Assembly (NCBI GenBank): GCA_018662365.1
Contig: JABJGH010000030.1
Coordinates: forward strand, 62,001 to 126,000
Length of the DNA stretch: 64,000 nt
Direction of reading: 5' to 3'
Source: Chloroflexota bacterium
Lineage (GTDB): Bacteria; Chloroflexota; Anaerolineae; Anaerolineales; UBA11579
Made by a program: the position numbers and the translations under genes. Shown here piece after piece: positions 17,405 through 26,166 of the stretch; position 1 is the stretch's first letter, and each line of letters starts with the position of its first letter. The notes beneath the pieces were generated by a model. The model did not search any database. It was not told where the DNA came from and saw only the letters and a program-made list of their open reading frames with translations.

Positions 17405-17941
17405 ATGAGTGAACCCTTAGAAGAAAATTCAGACATTGAGTTAAAACCCGTAACCCATATCACCACAGACGCAATAGGTCCAGCCGGGAAGCGTGTTTTT
17501 TATATACAAGCCTGGAAAGATGAAATCACTGTCACAGTGATCGTTGAAAAATTCCAATTACAAACCTTAGCGGTTGGTATTGAGCAATTTTTAGCAGAAC
17601 TTCGTCAACGCATTCCAATGATGCAGGAAGCCCAAACCAATTTTGACGAGGAAAAAATGCGGATTATTCCCCCCGTTGAACCTCTCTTTCGGGTGAGTGA
17701 ATTCAGCTTAAACTATGATAGTGAAAATGACTTGCTTGGACTGATCGCACGTGAAATTCCAGCCAGCGATGAAGATCCAATCACAGAGGTGCGTTTCTGG
17801 GCAAACAGAACCCAGATTCGATCAATGATCTCATGGGGGTTAGAGGTAGTTAACAGAGGCCGCCCAAGTTGTATTCAATGCGGAGAACCAGAAGACCCTG
17901 CCGGACATTTTTGTGCACGGAAAAATGGTCATAAATACTAA
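17405..17941 (+). CDS. DUF3090 family protein
   Basis: A 178-residue protein with the DUF3090 pattern: an N-terminal beta region (AGKRVFYIQAWKDEITVTVIVEK), a QIxSM-like helix (TQIRSMISWGLEVVNRGRP), and a terminal zinc-binding cluster CIQCGEPEDPAGHFCARKNGH with three Cys and two His. Function is unknown in all members. It lies between the histidine phosphatase (35 bases) and the SCO1664-type gene (23 bases), a conserved order. The start is ATG 17405; a -10 sits eight bases before it, so it can also be transcribed apart from the phosphatase. Confidence 0.85.
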   Translation: MSEPLEENSDIELKPVTHITTDAIGPAGKRVFYIQAWKDEITVTVIVEKFQLQTLAVGIEQFLAELRQRIPMMQEAQTNFDEEKMRIIPPVEPLFRVSEFSLNYDSENDLLGLIAREIPASDEDPITEVRFWANRTQIRSMISWGLEVVNRGRPSCIQCGEPEDPAGHFCARKNGHKY

Positions 17942-17964
17942 ATTCCTTCCCTAATACCAACATA

Positions 17965-18696
17965 ATGCAAGCACCAAAAGATAACGAACTCATCCATGAA
18001 TATTTACTTAAAGGGGAAATTGAAATTGAAGGTCAATTCATGTGGGGGTCAAATTACACTTTTTTATGTGAACTCAACTTCCAAGACCAGAAATTTAAAA
18101 CTGTCTATAAACCGGTGGGGGGAGAACGACCATTATGGGATTTCCCCACTGAAACCCTAGCTGGCAGAGAGGTTGCGGCCTATCTCGTTAGTGAGGCTGG
18201 GGGTTGGCATTTTGTCCCCCCCACAGCATTTAGGAAATCTGGTCCAGAAGGACCGGGGTCATTACAATTCTTTATTGACCATGATCCCGAATATCATTAT
18301 TTTTCCTTTAGTGTTGAGGACAAGAAAAGGTTGAGGCCGGTGGCATTATTTGATGCCGTAATCAATAATACGGACCGAAAGGGTGGCCATGTAATGGCTG
18401 ATGACAAAAATACTATTTGGCTCATCGACCATGGAATTTGTTTTCATGTCGAGCCCAAACTTAGAACCGTGATTTGGGATTTTTCTGGTCAAGTATTCAC
18501 AGACAAAGAATGCCAGAAATTAACTGGTTTACGCAGCAATTTGGACCCAAATAAACCCCTTAACCAACAGTTAAGTATATATTTATCAGAAGAAGAAATA
18601 ATGGCAATGGTTCTCAGAATTGATAACTTATTGAACAGTAAAGCCTTTCCGATACCCACCCAAGATCGACAATCCTATCCTTGGCCCCCCGTTTAA
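17965..18696 (+). CDS. SCO1664 family protein, PI3/4-kinase-like fold
   Basis: A 243-residue protein. KTVYKPVGGERPLWDFP resembles the ATP-binding lysine region of phosphatidylinositol 3/4-kinase-like proteins. LFDAVINNTDRKGGHVM holds the catalytic-loop Asp/Asn equivalent, and IWLIDHGICFH the metal-binding DxG equivalent. Members are described only as SCO1664 family; substrate unknown. Paired with a phosphatase and a zinc protein it may form a phosphorylation cycle on a metabolite or protein. There is no strong ribosome binding site; the gene follows DUF3090 by 23 bases. Confidence 0.8.
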   Translation: MQAPKDNELIHEYLLKGEIEIEGQFMWGSNYTFLCELNFQDQKFKTVYKPVGGERPLWDFPTETLAGREVAAYLVSEAGGWHFVPPTAFRKSGPEGPGSLQFFIDHDPEYHYFSFSVEDKKRLRPVALFDAVINNTDRKGGHVMADDKNTIWLIDHGICFHVEPKLRTVIWDFSGQVFTDKECQKLTGLRSNLDPNKPLNQQLSIYLSEEEIMAMVLRIDNLLNSKAFPIPTQDRQSYPWPPV

Positions 18697-18795
18697 TATT
18701 TTTTTACCAGAATTTTTCAAAATCAATACCCAAATTATTGCTTATCCGAGTAAAATAAACCCCAAAATTATTACCTATACTCAATAGAGGAATAT

Positions 18796-19821
18796 ATGGC
18801 CGAATATAAACTCACCCTGCTCGGATTTGGAAATGTTGGAAAAGCTCTTGCCCGCTTACTTAAACGCAAAGAAAACGAACTCAATAAAGAGTTGGATATT
18901 CAATATCGTATTGTTGCTGTTGCGACCGGCAGCCATGGACGCGCCATCAACCCTGAAGGTTTAAATATCGATGAGCTCCTTTCTACACTTGAAAAGGGTG
19001 ATTCATTGGATACCCTTTCAACGATCTCCGCTCCTTCAGACAATTTGGCTTTCATCCAGGCAAGTGGCGCGGATGTGCTGTTTGAAAATACTCCAGTCAG
19101 TTATGAAGATGGGCAGCCGGCTATAGATCATATTAAAGCAGCTCTGTCAGAAAATATGCATGTGGCCACTGCAAATAAGGGCCCAGTGGTTCATGGGTAT
19201 CGTGAGCTATCAGATTTGGCATTAAGTAGGGATAAAAAATTCTTCTTTGAATCAACCGTGATGGATGGTGCGCCAGTCTTCTCAGTTTTTAGAGTCTTAC
19301 CCGCCGCCAATATCCAATCGATCAGCGGGGTTCTTAATTCAACGACCAATTTAATCCTCAGTCAAATGGAAGAGGGAAACTCTTTTGGTGATGCGGTGGC
19401 ATATGCGCAATCAATTGGTATTGCGGAAACCGACCCAAGTGGAGATGTAGATGGTTGGGATGCTGCAATTAAGATCTCAGCCTTGATCGCTGTGCTAATG
19501 AATACACCCTATACCCCTGAGATGGTTGAAAGAGAGGGCATTCGCAATATTACACCAGGAAAAATCGCCGCTGCTAAGGCGGCAGGCAAAAGATGGAAAT
19601 TAGTTTGTACAGCTAGAAGAGAAGGGAACAAGATTAGCGCTAAGGTTAGTCCGCAAATGGTCGATCCAAGAAACCCAATGTTTACTGTAGATGGCACCAC
19701 ATCGATCGTGCAAGTGGAGACAGATGTGCTGGGAAAACTCTCCCTGATCGAGGACGATCCTGGCCCCCATACGACTGCCTATGGCCTTTTAGCAGATTTT
19801 ATAAACTCAGTACAAGAATGA
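18796..19821 (+). CDS. hom: homoserine dehydrogenase
   Basis: A 341-residue protein: NAD(P)-binding GFGNVG at 10-15, ATANKGPVV mid-protein, and the catalytic region TVMDGAPVFSVF...GVLNSTTNLIL...DPSGDVDGWDAAIK. It reduces aspartate semialdehyde to homoserine for threonine and methionine synthesis. The usual C-terminal ACT regulatory domain is absent, so feedback control by threonine through that domain is not expected. AGAGGAA precedes the ATG, and TATACT lies about 25 bases upstream. No other aspartate-family gene adjoins. Confidence 0.9.
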   Translation: MAEYKLTLLGFGNVGKALARLLKRKENELNKELDIQYRIVAVATGSHGRAINPEGLNIDELLSTLEKGDSLDTLSTISAPSDNLAFIQASGADVLFENTPVSYEDGQPAIDHIKAALSENMHVATANKGPVVHGYRELSDLALSRDKKFFFESTVMDGAPVFSVFRVLPAANIQSISGVLNSTTNLILSQMEEGNSFGDAVAYAQSIGIAETDPSGDVDGWDAAIKISALIAVLMNTPYTPEMVEREGIRNITPGKIAAAKAAGKRWKLVCTARREGNKISAKVSPQMVDPRNPMFTVDGTTSIVQVETDVLGKLSLIEDDPGPHTTAYGLLADFINSVQE

Positions 19822-19857
19822 TCGTCTACATGCGCTAATTAATTTGTGAATGGTCTG

Positions 19858-20391
19858 CTATTCAACTTTATTATAAACAACCGTACATCCATAAGAGGGC
19901 ACTTCAGACGGATCAGGATTTTCTCCAATTAGCAAAGAGTCTACGGCTAGTTCTAAATAATTAATTGTAGGCTCAGGCTGCCTAAAATTAACATCACTTA
20001 GTGCACCCTGATATTTTAGTATCCCCTCCCCATCAATTACAAATATATGCGGTGTTGTGACCGCATGATATAGAGTAGCGACTTCTTGGTTATTATCATG
20101 TAATAATATGGGCAATTTCCGAAGGGCAGATTCCTCACGAATCAACTCTTTTCCCTCATTTGCATTCGAGGCAATCGATAGCAAAACCACATCTTTCTCC
20201 CACTTTTCGACCATTGGGAGAATACTTTCATCCCCTTTTTTTGCCCAGGGGCACTCTGCAGACCAAAAATTAAGAATGACGATTTTCCCAACATAATTTT
20301 TCAGTTCGTGCTGCTCCCCTTCTAGGTCCAATAATTTAAATAAAGGTGCTGGTTGATCAATCGTTAATTTTTCGTATTCTATGGCATCCAT
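19858..20391 (-). CDS. redoxin/AhpC-TSA family protein
   Basis: A 177-residue thioredoxin-fold protein without a signal peptide. The active site reads FWSAECPWAKK, one Cys followed by Pro, without the second Cys of a CxxC. A C-terminal Cys lies in YGCTVVY. This resembles peroxiredoxin-like redoxins that may use the distant Cys for resolution. TPHIFVID carries the cis-proline. The start overlaps the end of the beta-propeller gene by 13 bases, so they are co-transcribed. Substrate unknown. Confidence 0.8.
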   Translation of the reverse strand: MDAIEYEKLTIDQPAPLFKLLDLEGEQHELKNYVGKIVILNFWSAECPWAKKGDESILPMVEKWEKDVVLLSIASNANEGKELIREESALRKLPILLHDNNQEVATLYHAVTTPHIFVIDGEGILKYQGALSDVNFRQPEPTINYLELAVDSLLIGENPDPSEVPSYGCTVVYNKVE

Positions 20392-21773
20392 AAAGGATCA
20401 AATCCTCCAATAACTAATCTTAGGGCAGTACCATCAGAAACTTCTACCACCCAGATCTCTGGTGGTTCAGTCAACAGGATGGTGTTAAATCTTACTAAAG
20501 CAATTTGTTCAACATTGGGATGCCAGGCAAACGCAGAGTGCCGATAATTGGGATCACCCGTTAGATATCTCTGTTGAGTGCCATCTGACCGCATGATCCA
20601 CATCGGTCGACCGATAACAATATCTTCTAGACCTAGGTCAGTTCGGGCAAAGGCCAACCACCACCTATCAGGTGAGAATGCTGGTTCTGTATCTTCGATA
20701 TAGGTCTCTTCTCCACTCAGATTATCTATTTCTTCGGTAAATGTATTCAAGCTTAAAAGATGGCTGGAAAAGATCTCCACCAATTCCAAATCTTCGTCTG
20801 AAACAATTTGATTGGATAACTCTCCGCTTGGCCCCCGCAATGTGTCTGAGGTAAATGGGAAATGTTCATGAACAACAAATTTTTGACCCGTCAAAGACCA
20901 AGTGCCAGCTTCCCCTGTAATATTATCCATCTCATATAATTTATTATACGTTTCGTCCACAAAAACATATTTTTGATCAGTCCGATCATAATAAACCAAA
21001 CGACCGTCTGGAGACCATTGTGGGGTGTCAGCTATTTTTCCATTGAGACTAACTTGGTCGGGGTCCTTCCCAAACGTCATCACCCAAATCGAGCTGATCC
21101 CATTTTCATCCTCTTGTTCATAGGCCAGCCTATCTCCTGAATTAGAGACTTGAACATCACTACAAGAGATATTTCCACAGGGCAAAATCCTATTTAAATC
21201 TTCTTGGTAGGGGTCATACACAAAAAGGTCGCTTCCGCCCTGTGCATTTAAAGCACTAAAATAGATCAACCGATTGGCTTCATCCACATCAAAATCAAGT
21301 AATCCTTTTGAAAATGTAAGCTGTTTAGTTTCCCCGCTAATCGTATCCAACAAATATAAGTTTGCCCCAACACCCAATGGCCATAAATAGGCTAACCGTA
21401 TTCGACTAATTTTAAACGACCATTCAAAATTTTGCCTTAGCGGTAACCCAAGGGAAGATTTAGCACTTTTTTCCAGGCTTATGTTGATCTCAACACCCTC
21501 CGGCCAATCCTCATCAGGCGTAAAGATCATTTTATTCTCTTCCCAGCTGAATTTCCCATCAACTTTAGGGGTTATAGTCAAAAATTCTTCGACAGAGTCG
21601 ATATCCATGGGATGGGAAAACTTTACTTCAATCTCACTTGAAGGGATTTGGTCGATCAAACCATCAGTAGGAAAAACCTCTTCGACCTTAGGGCTTAGAA
21701 AGAGAAACGCCAGAATACCAATGAGTAGAAGTGTGGAAAGGCCTAAAATCCAAATATTGCGCTTGCGGTTCAT
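20379..21773 (-). CDS. membrane-anchored Ig-like plus TolB/WD40-like beta-propeller protein
   Basis: A 464-residue protein from ATG 21773. An N-terminal helix (about residues 7-27) anchors it. An SbsA-type Ig-like domain follows (roughly 30-125; IEVKFSHPMD, ITPKVDGKFSW, WPEGVEINI). The rest is a propeller with repeated SPDGRLVYY, SPDRWWLAFAR and WHPNVEQIALVR blades of the TolB/PD40 kind. It is probably exposed outside and binds proteins or polymers; no catalytic residues stand out. TATAAT seven bases before the ATG, with no ribosome binding site, argues for a leaderless start here and against the longer N-terminus. Confidence 0.75.
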   Translation of the reverse strand: MNRKRNIWILGLSTLLLIGILAFLFLSPKVEEVFPTDGLIDQIPSSEIEVKFSHPMDIDSVEEFLTITPKVDGKFSWEENKMIFTPDEDWPEGVEINISLEKSAKSSLGLPLRQNFEWSFKISRIRLAYLWPLGVGANLYLLDTISGETKQLTFSKGLLDFDVDEANRLIYFSALNAQGGSDLFVYDPYQEDLNRILPCGNISCSDVQVSNSGDRLAYEQEDENGISSIWVMTFGKDPDQVSLNGKIADTPQWSPDGRLVYYDRTDQKYVFVDETYNKLYEMDNITGEAGTWSLTGQKFVVHEHFPFTSDTLRGPSGELSNQIVSDEDLELVEIFSSHLLSLNTFTEEIDNLSGEETYIEDTEPAFSPDRWWLAFARTDLGLEDIVIGRPMWIMRSDGTQQRYLTGDPNYRHSAFAWHPNVEQIALVRFNTILLTEPPEIWVVEVSDGTALRLVIGGFDPLWMP

Positions 21774-21780
21774 AGCTTTA

Positions 21781-21786
21781 ATTATA
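21781..21786 (-). promoter_or_regulatory. -10 element of a leaderless promoter
   Basis: A perfect TATAAT on the minus strand, seven bases before the propeller ATG at 21773. No clear -35 is present. Confidence 0.55.
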
Positions 21787-21916
21787 GTGCAATCGATGAT
21801 TTTTTTTCCAAACCCAAAATATGCAACAGCCTGACTCAATTTCCAAATAAAAAGACAAATTATTCCCTGGTAGAATTAAATAATATTAAAATAAAATAAT
21901 GGTTCTTAGAGGAAAA

Positions 21917-22594
21917 ATGGATATTAAGATTCGCAAAAAAGACATCTCCCTATTTCTATATTGGTTATTTTCAGCTTTGGTTCTTCGTGCATTATTTATT
22001 TATGTCAATCCAAATTTAGATTCTTTGCCTAGCAACCTGGAACCCATAGTCACCAGCTTGATCATTGCCCTTTTTCAATGGTTTGTGCTTAGAAATTATA
22101 TTAAAGAAGCCGCCCAATGGGGTATTTTTACCTTTCTTGGATTGAGCATTACTTCATTAGTTGTCTCTGGTTTCTCTTCTCAAATTTCAGCCTTATTTTC
22201 GGAGAACTATAACGGTACAGAAGTTTTTGTCTACTTATTCTTTGGATTAATCCAGGCGGGGGAGGGGTTATTGGTTGGTTTATTTCAGTGGTTCGCCCTA
22301 CGCTTAGTTTCACCCCGCGCCCTTTGGTGGATCCTTTTCACTGCTGTCGCCAATATCGTTTCAGTAAGCATGAATTTGTATTTTTTGAATATAGTAGCCT
22401 CCTCCCCAACAGGAGGGCAAATCACTGTCGCGCAAGATATGGCTCGAACAATTTTCATCGGGGGTCTAAATGCCCTAATCACAGGGGTTGGGTTAGTTTG
22501 GGTTCTAAAAATGAAAATTGATTTTGATCAGATTGAAGAAACTTTAGAAGAAGATGCTGCTTTCGCAAATGATAATGAAGAAATAGAGGAATAA
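21917..22594 (+). CDS. conserved multi-pass membrane protein
   Basis: 225 residues from ATG 21917, chosen because AGAGGA ends four bases upstream; ATG 21899 is an alternative. There are about six hydrophobic helices: residues near 10-25, 45-60, 70-90, 105-130, 140-165 and 185-205. The repeated IALFQWFVLR and VGLFQWFALR segments suggest an internal duplication. An acidic C-terminal tail (EETLEEDAAFANDNEEIEE) would be cytoplasmic. No family recognised. Its stop overlaps the start of the FAD oxidoreductase, so they form an operon. Confidence 0.65.
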   Translation: MDIKIRKKDISLFLYWLFSALVLRALFIYVNPNLDSLPSNLEPIVTSLIIALFQWFVLRNYIKEAAQWGIFTFLGLSITSLVVSGFSSQISALFSENYNGTEVFVYLFFGLIQAGEGLLVGLFQWFALRLVSPRALWWILFTAVANIVSVSMNLYFLNIVASSPTGGQITVAQDMARTIFIGGLNALITGVGLVWVLKMKIDFDQIEETLEEDAAFANDNEEIEE

Positions 22595-23889
22595 TGAAGA
22601 AGATCGCAATTATCGGTGCTGGATATGCTGGGATGTCCGCGGCATATGATTTGGCAAAGGCCGGTCATCAAGTAACAATTTACGAATCAAATGAATATCC
22701 CGGCGGATTAGCAGCGGGTTTCAAAGAATCCCATTGGGACTGGTCTGTAGATCAATTTTATCACCATTGGTTTGCCAGTGATGCACACATGATGGGGATC
22801 ATCGAAGAACTGGGCTTAAGCAAAAAAGTGCTTTTCCCAAGACCATTTACGGTGATGTATTACAAAAATAAATGGTATCCCTTCGACTCGATTCTAAAAG
22901 CAATTCTCTTCCCTGGTTTGGGATGGGGTCTGAATAAGATCCGGTTCGGATTTGTTGGGCTCTATTTACGCCTTACAAAAAATTGGCAGGCACTCGAGAA
23001 AGTGACCGTAGACGCATGGATGCGCAAATGGGCAGGCAATAAGGTCTACGAATTGATGTGGGAGCCGCTGATGATTGGAAAGTTTGGTAAAAAATACGCC
23101 AAACAGGTCAGTATGGCATGGATGTGGGCTCGTATCCATGCTCGTACCACCCAACTGGGCACATACCAAGGGGGCTTCCAAGCCTTCGCCAATGACTTTG
23201 CCAAAACCCTCACCGAGATGGGTGTAAAGATTAAATATAAAACGTTTGCAAAAGAAATCTTACCCGTTGACAATGGCAAACAGAAAGTGATTTCATCCTC
23301 AGGCGAAGAGATTTTCGATCAAACTCTGGTAACCATCTCCCCCTTGATTTTTTCAAAAATGGCTCCCCAACTTCCTAAGGATTATTTGGAAAAATTACTA
23401 GATCTCAAAAGCATGGGCGCGGTGGTCATGACTCTATCCTTAAAGCATAAAGTTTCTAACGAGGGCTATTATTGGTATAACCTACCCAAAGACGAAGGCT
23501 TCCCTTTTCTTGCATTGGTCGAGCATACCAATTACGTTTCTTCTGAGCATTTCGGTGGGGACAATATTCTTTATTGTGGGGATTATATTGAGACCGACAA
23601 TGAGTACATGTCGATCAGCGACAAAGAACTTTTGAAGAAATTTATTCCCGGCATTCAACGCATTAATCCCAAATTCAAAGAAGAATGGATCAACAAAGTT
23701 TGGGTATATAAAGCCAACTACGCCCAACCAGTTCCTTTTGTCAATCATTCAAAAAATGTGCCTGCCATTCAAACCCCCATTGATGGGTTGTACTTTGCCA
23801 GTATGAGCCAAGTTTACCCTTGGGACCGCGGCACGAATTTTGCCGTAGAGATCGGCCGAAAAGCTGCAAAATTGATGAGGGAAGCATAA
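22594..23889 (+). CDS. FAD-dependent amine-oxidase-family oxidoreductase
   Basis: A 431-residue flavoprotein beginning IAIIGAGYAGMSAAYDLAKAGHQVTIYE, a textbook dinucleotide-binding GxGxxG with its terminal acidic residue. GGLAAGF follows, and the C-terminal motif DGLYFASMSQVYPWDRGTNFAVEIG contacts FAD. It is related to protoporphyrinogen oxidase, desaturase and UDP-galactopyranose-mutase-like proteins that Chloroflexota and Actinobacteria carry next to polysaccharide or lipid genes. Substrate undefined. ATG overlaps the preceding stop. Confidence 0.8.
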   Translation: MKKIAIIGAGYAGMSAAYDLAKAGHQVTIYESNEYPGGLAAGFKESHWDWSVDQFYHHWFASDAHMMGIIEELGLSKKVLFPRPFTVMYYKNKWYPFDSILKAILFPGLGWGLNKIRFGFVGLYLRLTKNWQALEKVTVDAWMRKWAGNKVYELMWEPLMIGKFGKKYAKQVSMAWMWARIHARTTQLGTYQGGFQAFANDFAKTLTEMGVKIKYKTFAKEILPVDNGKQKVISSSGEEIFDQTLVTISPLIFSKMAPQLPKDYLEKLLDLKSMGAVVMTLSLKHKVSNEGYYWYNLPKDEGFPFLALVEHTNYVSSEHFGGDNILYCGDYIETDNEYMSISDKELLKKFIPGIQRINPKFKEEWINKVWVYKANYAQPVPFVNHSKNVPAIQTPIDGLYFASMSQVYPWDRGTNFAVEIGRKAAKLMREA

Positions 23890-23891
23890 TT

Positions 23892-23984
23892 ATGGCTACT
23901 TCCCTTGTAAAAAAGTTGAGATTAGATGCTGATAAAAAAGCATTTGTCTTGAATGTGTTTAGTTGGGATATGAAACTTAAATAA
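23892..23984 (+). pseudogene. 30-codon remnant or micro-ORF
   Basis: ATG 23892 to TAA 23984, with GAGGGA about ten bases upstream. The N-terminal pattern (LVKKLRL...KAFVLN) recalls the opening of small proteins with KLxLxPGxxxxVLNAP, but the frame ends after 30 residues where that family would continue. It lies three bases after the oxidoreductase stop. I read it as the truncated start of a lost gene. Confidence 0.35.
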
Positions 23985-23987
23985 TAA

Positions 23988-25166
23988 ATGGATCCTATTA
24001 ACTTTTCCGCTTTACTCACCCCCAAAGGACAAGCTGTTTTAGAAGTAGCATCTGCTCTTAAACCTTTCGAAAAAGATTTTCTTAGCCATTTCCAATTCCT
24101 GTCTAAAAAATTTCCAAAAGAATTAGCACGCACCGCTTTAAGTATAGCGATATTGCGCTTTGAAGCGGAAAAGAAATTCCCCCAAGCCGGCGAACTCTAT
24201 TTCACTAGGGAGGCATTGGAACAAGCCACCTCTTGGGAGGTCGCTAGCTACCGTGCAAAACGTTATGCACCTTTTAAACAAGTTCTTGATCTTGGATGCT
24301 CTGTCGGCTCTGACAGTCTGACGATGGCTGAACATGCCAAGGTCACCGGTATTGACCTCGATCCTCTAAGAATTGCAATGGCAAATGCCAATGCAAATGC
24401 CCTAAATGCTCCTGCTAATTTTATACAAGCAGATCTCCATCACCTTCCTTTAGACATTTCCAAAATTGCAAAAACCGCCGCATTTTTTGACCCCGCCCGG
24501 CGAAAAAACTATCGGCGCGTGTTTAACGTCGAAGATTACAACCCACCCCTCTCAATCATCAAAGGCTGGCTGCCAAAAATTCCTGCGCTCGGTGTCAAGA
24601 TCGCCCCCGGTGTGAATTACGACCAACTCCGAGAATATGATTATGAGATCGAATTTATCTCGTTAAAGGGAGAACTCAAAGAGGCAGTCTTGTGGTTTGG
24701 CCCGCTTAAATTGACCCAACGGCGTGCCACCCTGCTTCCCAGCGGTCATTCGCTGACCAGTGAAGGTCCCCCACCTGAAATTCCTCTAAGCAATCCTAAA
24801 ACCTACATCTTCGAACCCGATCCTGCAATTTTACGTGCAGGCCTGGTCACCACTGTAGCAAGTCAAATCAATGCAGAAATGCTTGACCCAGAGATCGCCT
24901 ACCTTACAGCAGATAAGCTCACTGAAACCCCCTTTGCACGCGTCTGGGAAGTGGAAGATTGGCTCCCGTTCAACCTCAAGAAACTACGCGCTTATCTTCG
25001 AGAGCGAAATGTTGGACCTCTCACGGTAAAAAAACGCAGATCGCCGATCTTACCGGAAGATCTGATAAAAGATTTGAATTTAAAAGGGGATGTGGAAAAG
25101 GTGTTATTCCTCACTAAGATCGAGGAGAAACCAATTGTGATCGTAGCAAAACCTGAGCACAAATAG
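23988..25166 (+). CDS. class I SAM-dependent methyltransferase with THUMP-like domain
   Basis: A 392-residue protein. An N-terminal helical part (1-90) is followed by the Rossmann methyltransferase core: motif I VLDLGCSVGSDS near 98-109, VTGIDLDPLRIAMANANA, and motif IV AAFFDPARRK. The last 80 residues (VWEVEDWLPFNLKKLRAYLRERNVGPLTVKKR) match the THUMP-like domain often at the C-terminus of this family. An RNA substrate is likely by analogy but not shown. The ribosome binding site is weak. Confidence 0.8.
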   Translation: MDPINFSALLTPKGQAVLEVASALKPFEKDFLSHFQFLSKKFPKELARTALSIAILRFEAEKKFPQAGELYFTREALEQATSWEVASYRAKRYAPFKQVLDLGCSVGSDSLTMAEHAKVTGIDLDPLRIAMANANANALNAPANFIQADLHHLPLDISKIAKTAAFFDPARRKNYRRVFNVEDYNPPLSIIKGWLPKIPALGVKIAPGVNYDQLREYDYEIEFISLKGELKEAVLWFGPLKLTQRRATLLPSGHSLTSEGPPPEIPLSNPKTYIFEPDPAILRAGLVTTVASQINAEMLDPEIAYLTADKLTETPFARVWEVEDWLPFNLKKLRAYLRERNVGPLTVKKRRSPILPEDLIKDLNLKGDVEKVLFLTKIEEKPIVIVAKPEHK

Positions 25167-25173
25167 TATAAAT

Positions 25174-25548
25174 TTATTCTTCAACCAAATCATTCTGATC
25201 TGCTTTCAATGCTCGCCATGTCCAAATTACCCCAGCCAAATCCCCCAACCAGAATAAAAATATCACCCAAGAAATAAAACCGAAATAAATAAACCCCAAA
25301 ATTACAAAGAATGCCAACGATCGAGTCACAAGGGTTAAATGTATTCCTGGAAGGAAATTATTTTTTCCTACGACCCTATAAAATAGACCCAAGACCAATA
25401 ACAACATCCCCACTAATCTGATCCAAACCTCATCTGTGGTGGGTACATTGACAATCGGCAACAGCAAATTGGAGATAAAAAGTAATAAAAGCCCCATACC
25501 AAAAACATAATAACCAAAATAATAAACACTCTTTCCAGCTCGACTCAT
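25174..25548 (-). CDS. four-helix membrane protein
   Basis: A 124-residue protein with four hydrophobic helices (about 10-30, 42-60, 72-90 and 93-112) and an acidic tail. AGGAG precedes ATG 25548, which overlaps the MarR gene by four bases, so expression follows MarR. No family recognised; pairs of a MarR regulator and a small membrane protein are common in stress and efflux loci. Confidence 0.7.
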   Translation of the reverse strand: MSRAGKSVYYFGYYVFGMGLLLLFISNLLLPIVNVPTTDEVWIRLVGMLLLVLGLFYRVVGKNNFLPGIHLTLVTRSLAFFVILGFIYFGFISWVIFLFWLGDLAGVIWTWRALKADQNDLVEE

Positions 25549-26006
25549 TTTTTCTCCTGCTTATCTTTCAAACTTATAATTGCTTTCTCAAATGATTCAA
25601 TGATCACTTTTTGAGAGTCTATCGGGACACTGCTTAAAAATTCTTCCATCGAACGAATCTGTGCTTCGCGTATTTCTTCAAAAATTTCTTTTCCTTTTGG
25701 GGATAGAAATAATCCGTTTGCCCGCTTATCTTCCACGTTTTTTCGTACCTTTACAAAACCTAGATCACTGATCTGATGGATAAAGATAGAAATTGATGCG
25801 GGCGTGACCGCTAATACTTTTGCAATATCGATTTGCTTAATTCCTGGATTTTCGTGGATCAAATGCAATGCGCGTACCTGATTTAGCGTAGGTTGCACCC
25901 TGCGCTCCCCAAATTGAATTTCAGGAATCTTAGCTTCCAGCGACATCATCGAATCTTGCAAGCGGGAGGCTAGATGATAAGCATCTGATTTTTTATTTGT
26001 TGTCAT
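25545..26006 (-). CDS. MarR family transcriptional regulator
   Basis: A 153-residue winged helix-turn-helix protein: TLNQVRALHLIHENPGIKQIDIAKVLAVTPASISIFIHQI contains the HTH, followed by the wing GFVKVRKNVEDKRANGLFLSPKGKEIF with the DKR/LSPKG pattern of MarR. It acts as a dimer, usually repressing itself and neighbours until a small ligand binds. GAGGAT precedes the ATG. It is divergent from the SDR fusion gene at 26167, and a palindrome lies between them at 26095-26113. Confidence 0.85.
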   Translation of the reverse strand: MTTNKKSDAYHLASRLQDSMMSLEAKIPEIQFGERRVQPTLNQVRALHLIHENPGIKQIDIAKVLAVTPASISIFIHQISDLGFVKVRKNVEDKRANGLFLSPKGKEIFEEIREAQIRSMEEFLSSVPIDSQKVIIESFEKAIISLKDKQEKK

Positions 26007-26065
26007 GATCCATCCTCGTTGAATTTCTGACTAAATTGTACTCCACTGAAAGGATTCGATTGCCG

Positions 26066-26113
26066 TTGACAAATCAAAGTTTTGTTTTATCATTTAGTTA
26101 AGTGATTTAACTA
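26066..26113 (+). promoter_or_regulatory. promoter with a palindromic MarR-type operator
   Basis: TTGACA (26066-26071), 16 bases, TATCAT (26088-26093), then a perfect inverted repeat TAGTTAA-GTGAT-TTAACTA at 26095-26113. The repeat covers the expected transcription start of the gene at 26167, where a bound MarR dimer would block transcription. The sequence resembles known MarR-family sites in being a TTAA-flanked dyad of this size. Confidence 0.6.
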
Positions 26114-26166
26114 TTTTATCAGAAACTTTACAATTCCGATTAAAGCAAAAAGGATGTTGATCAATA

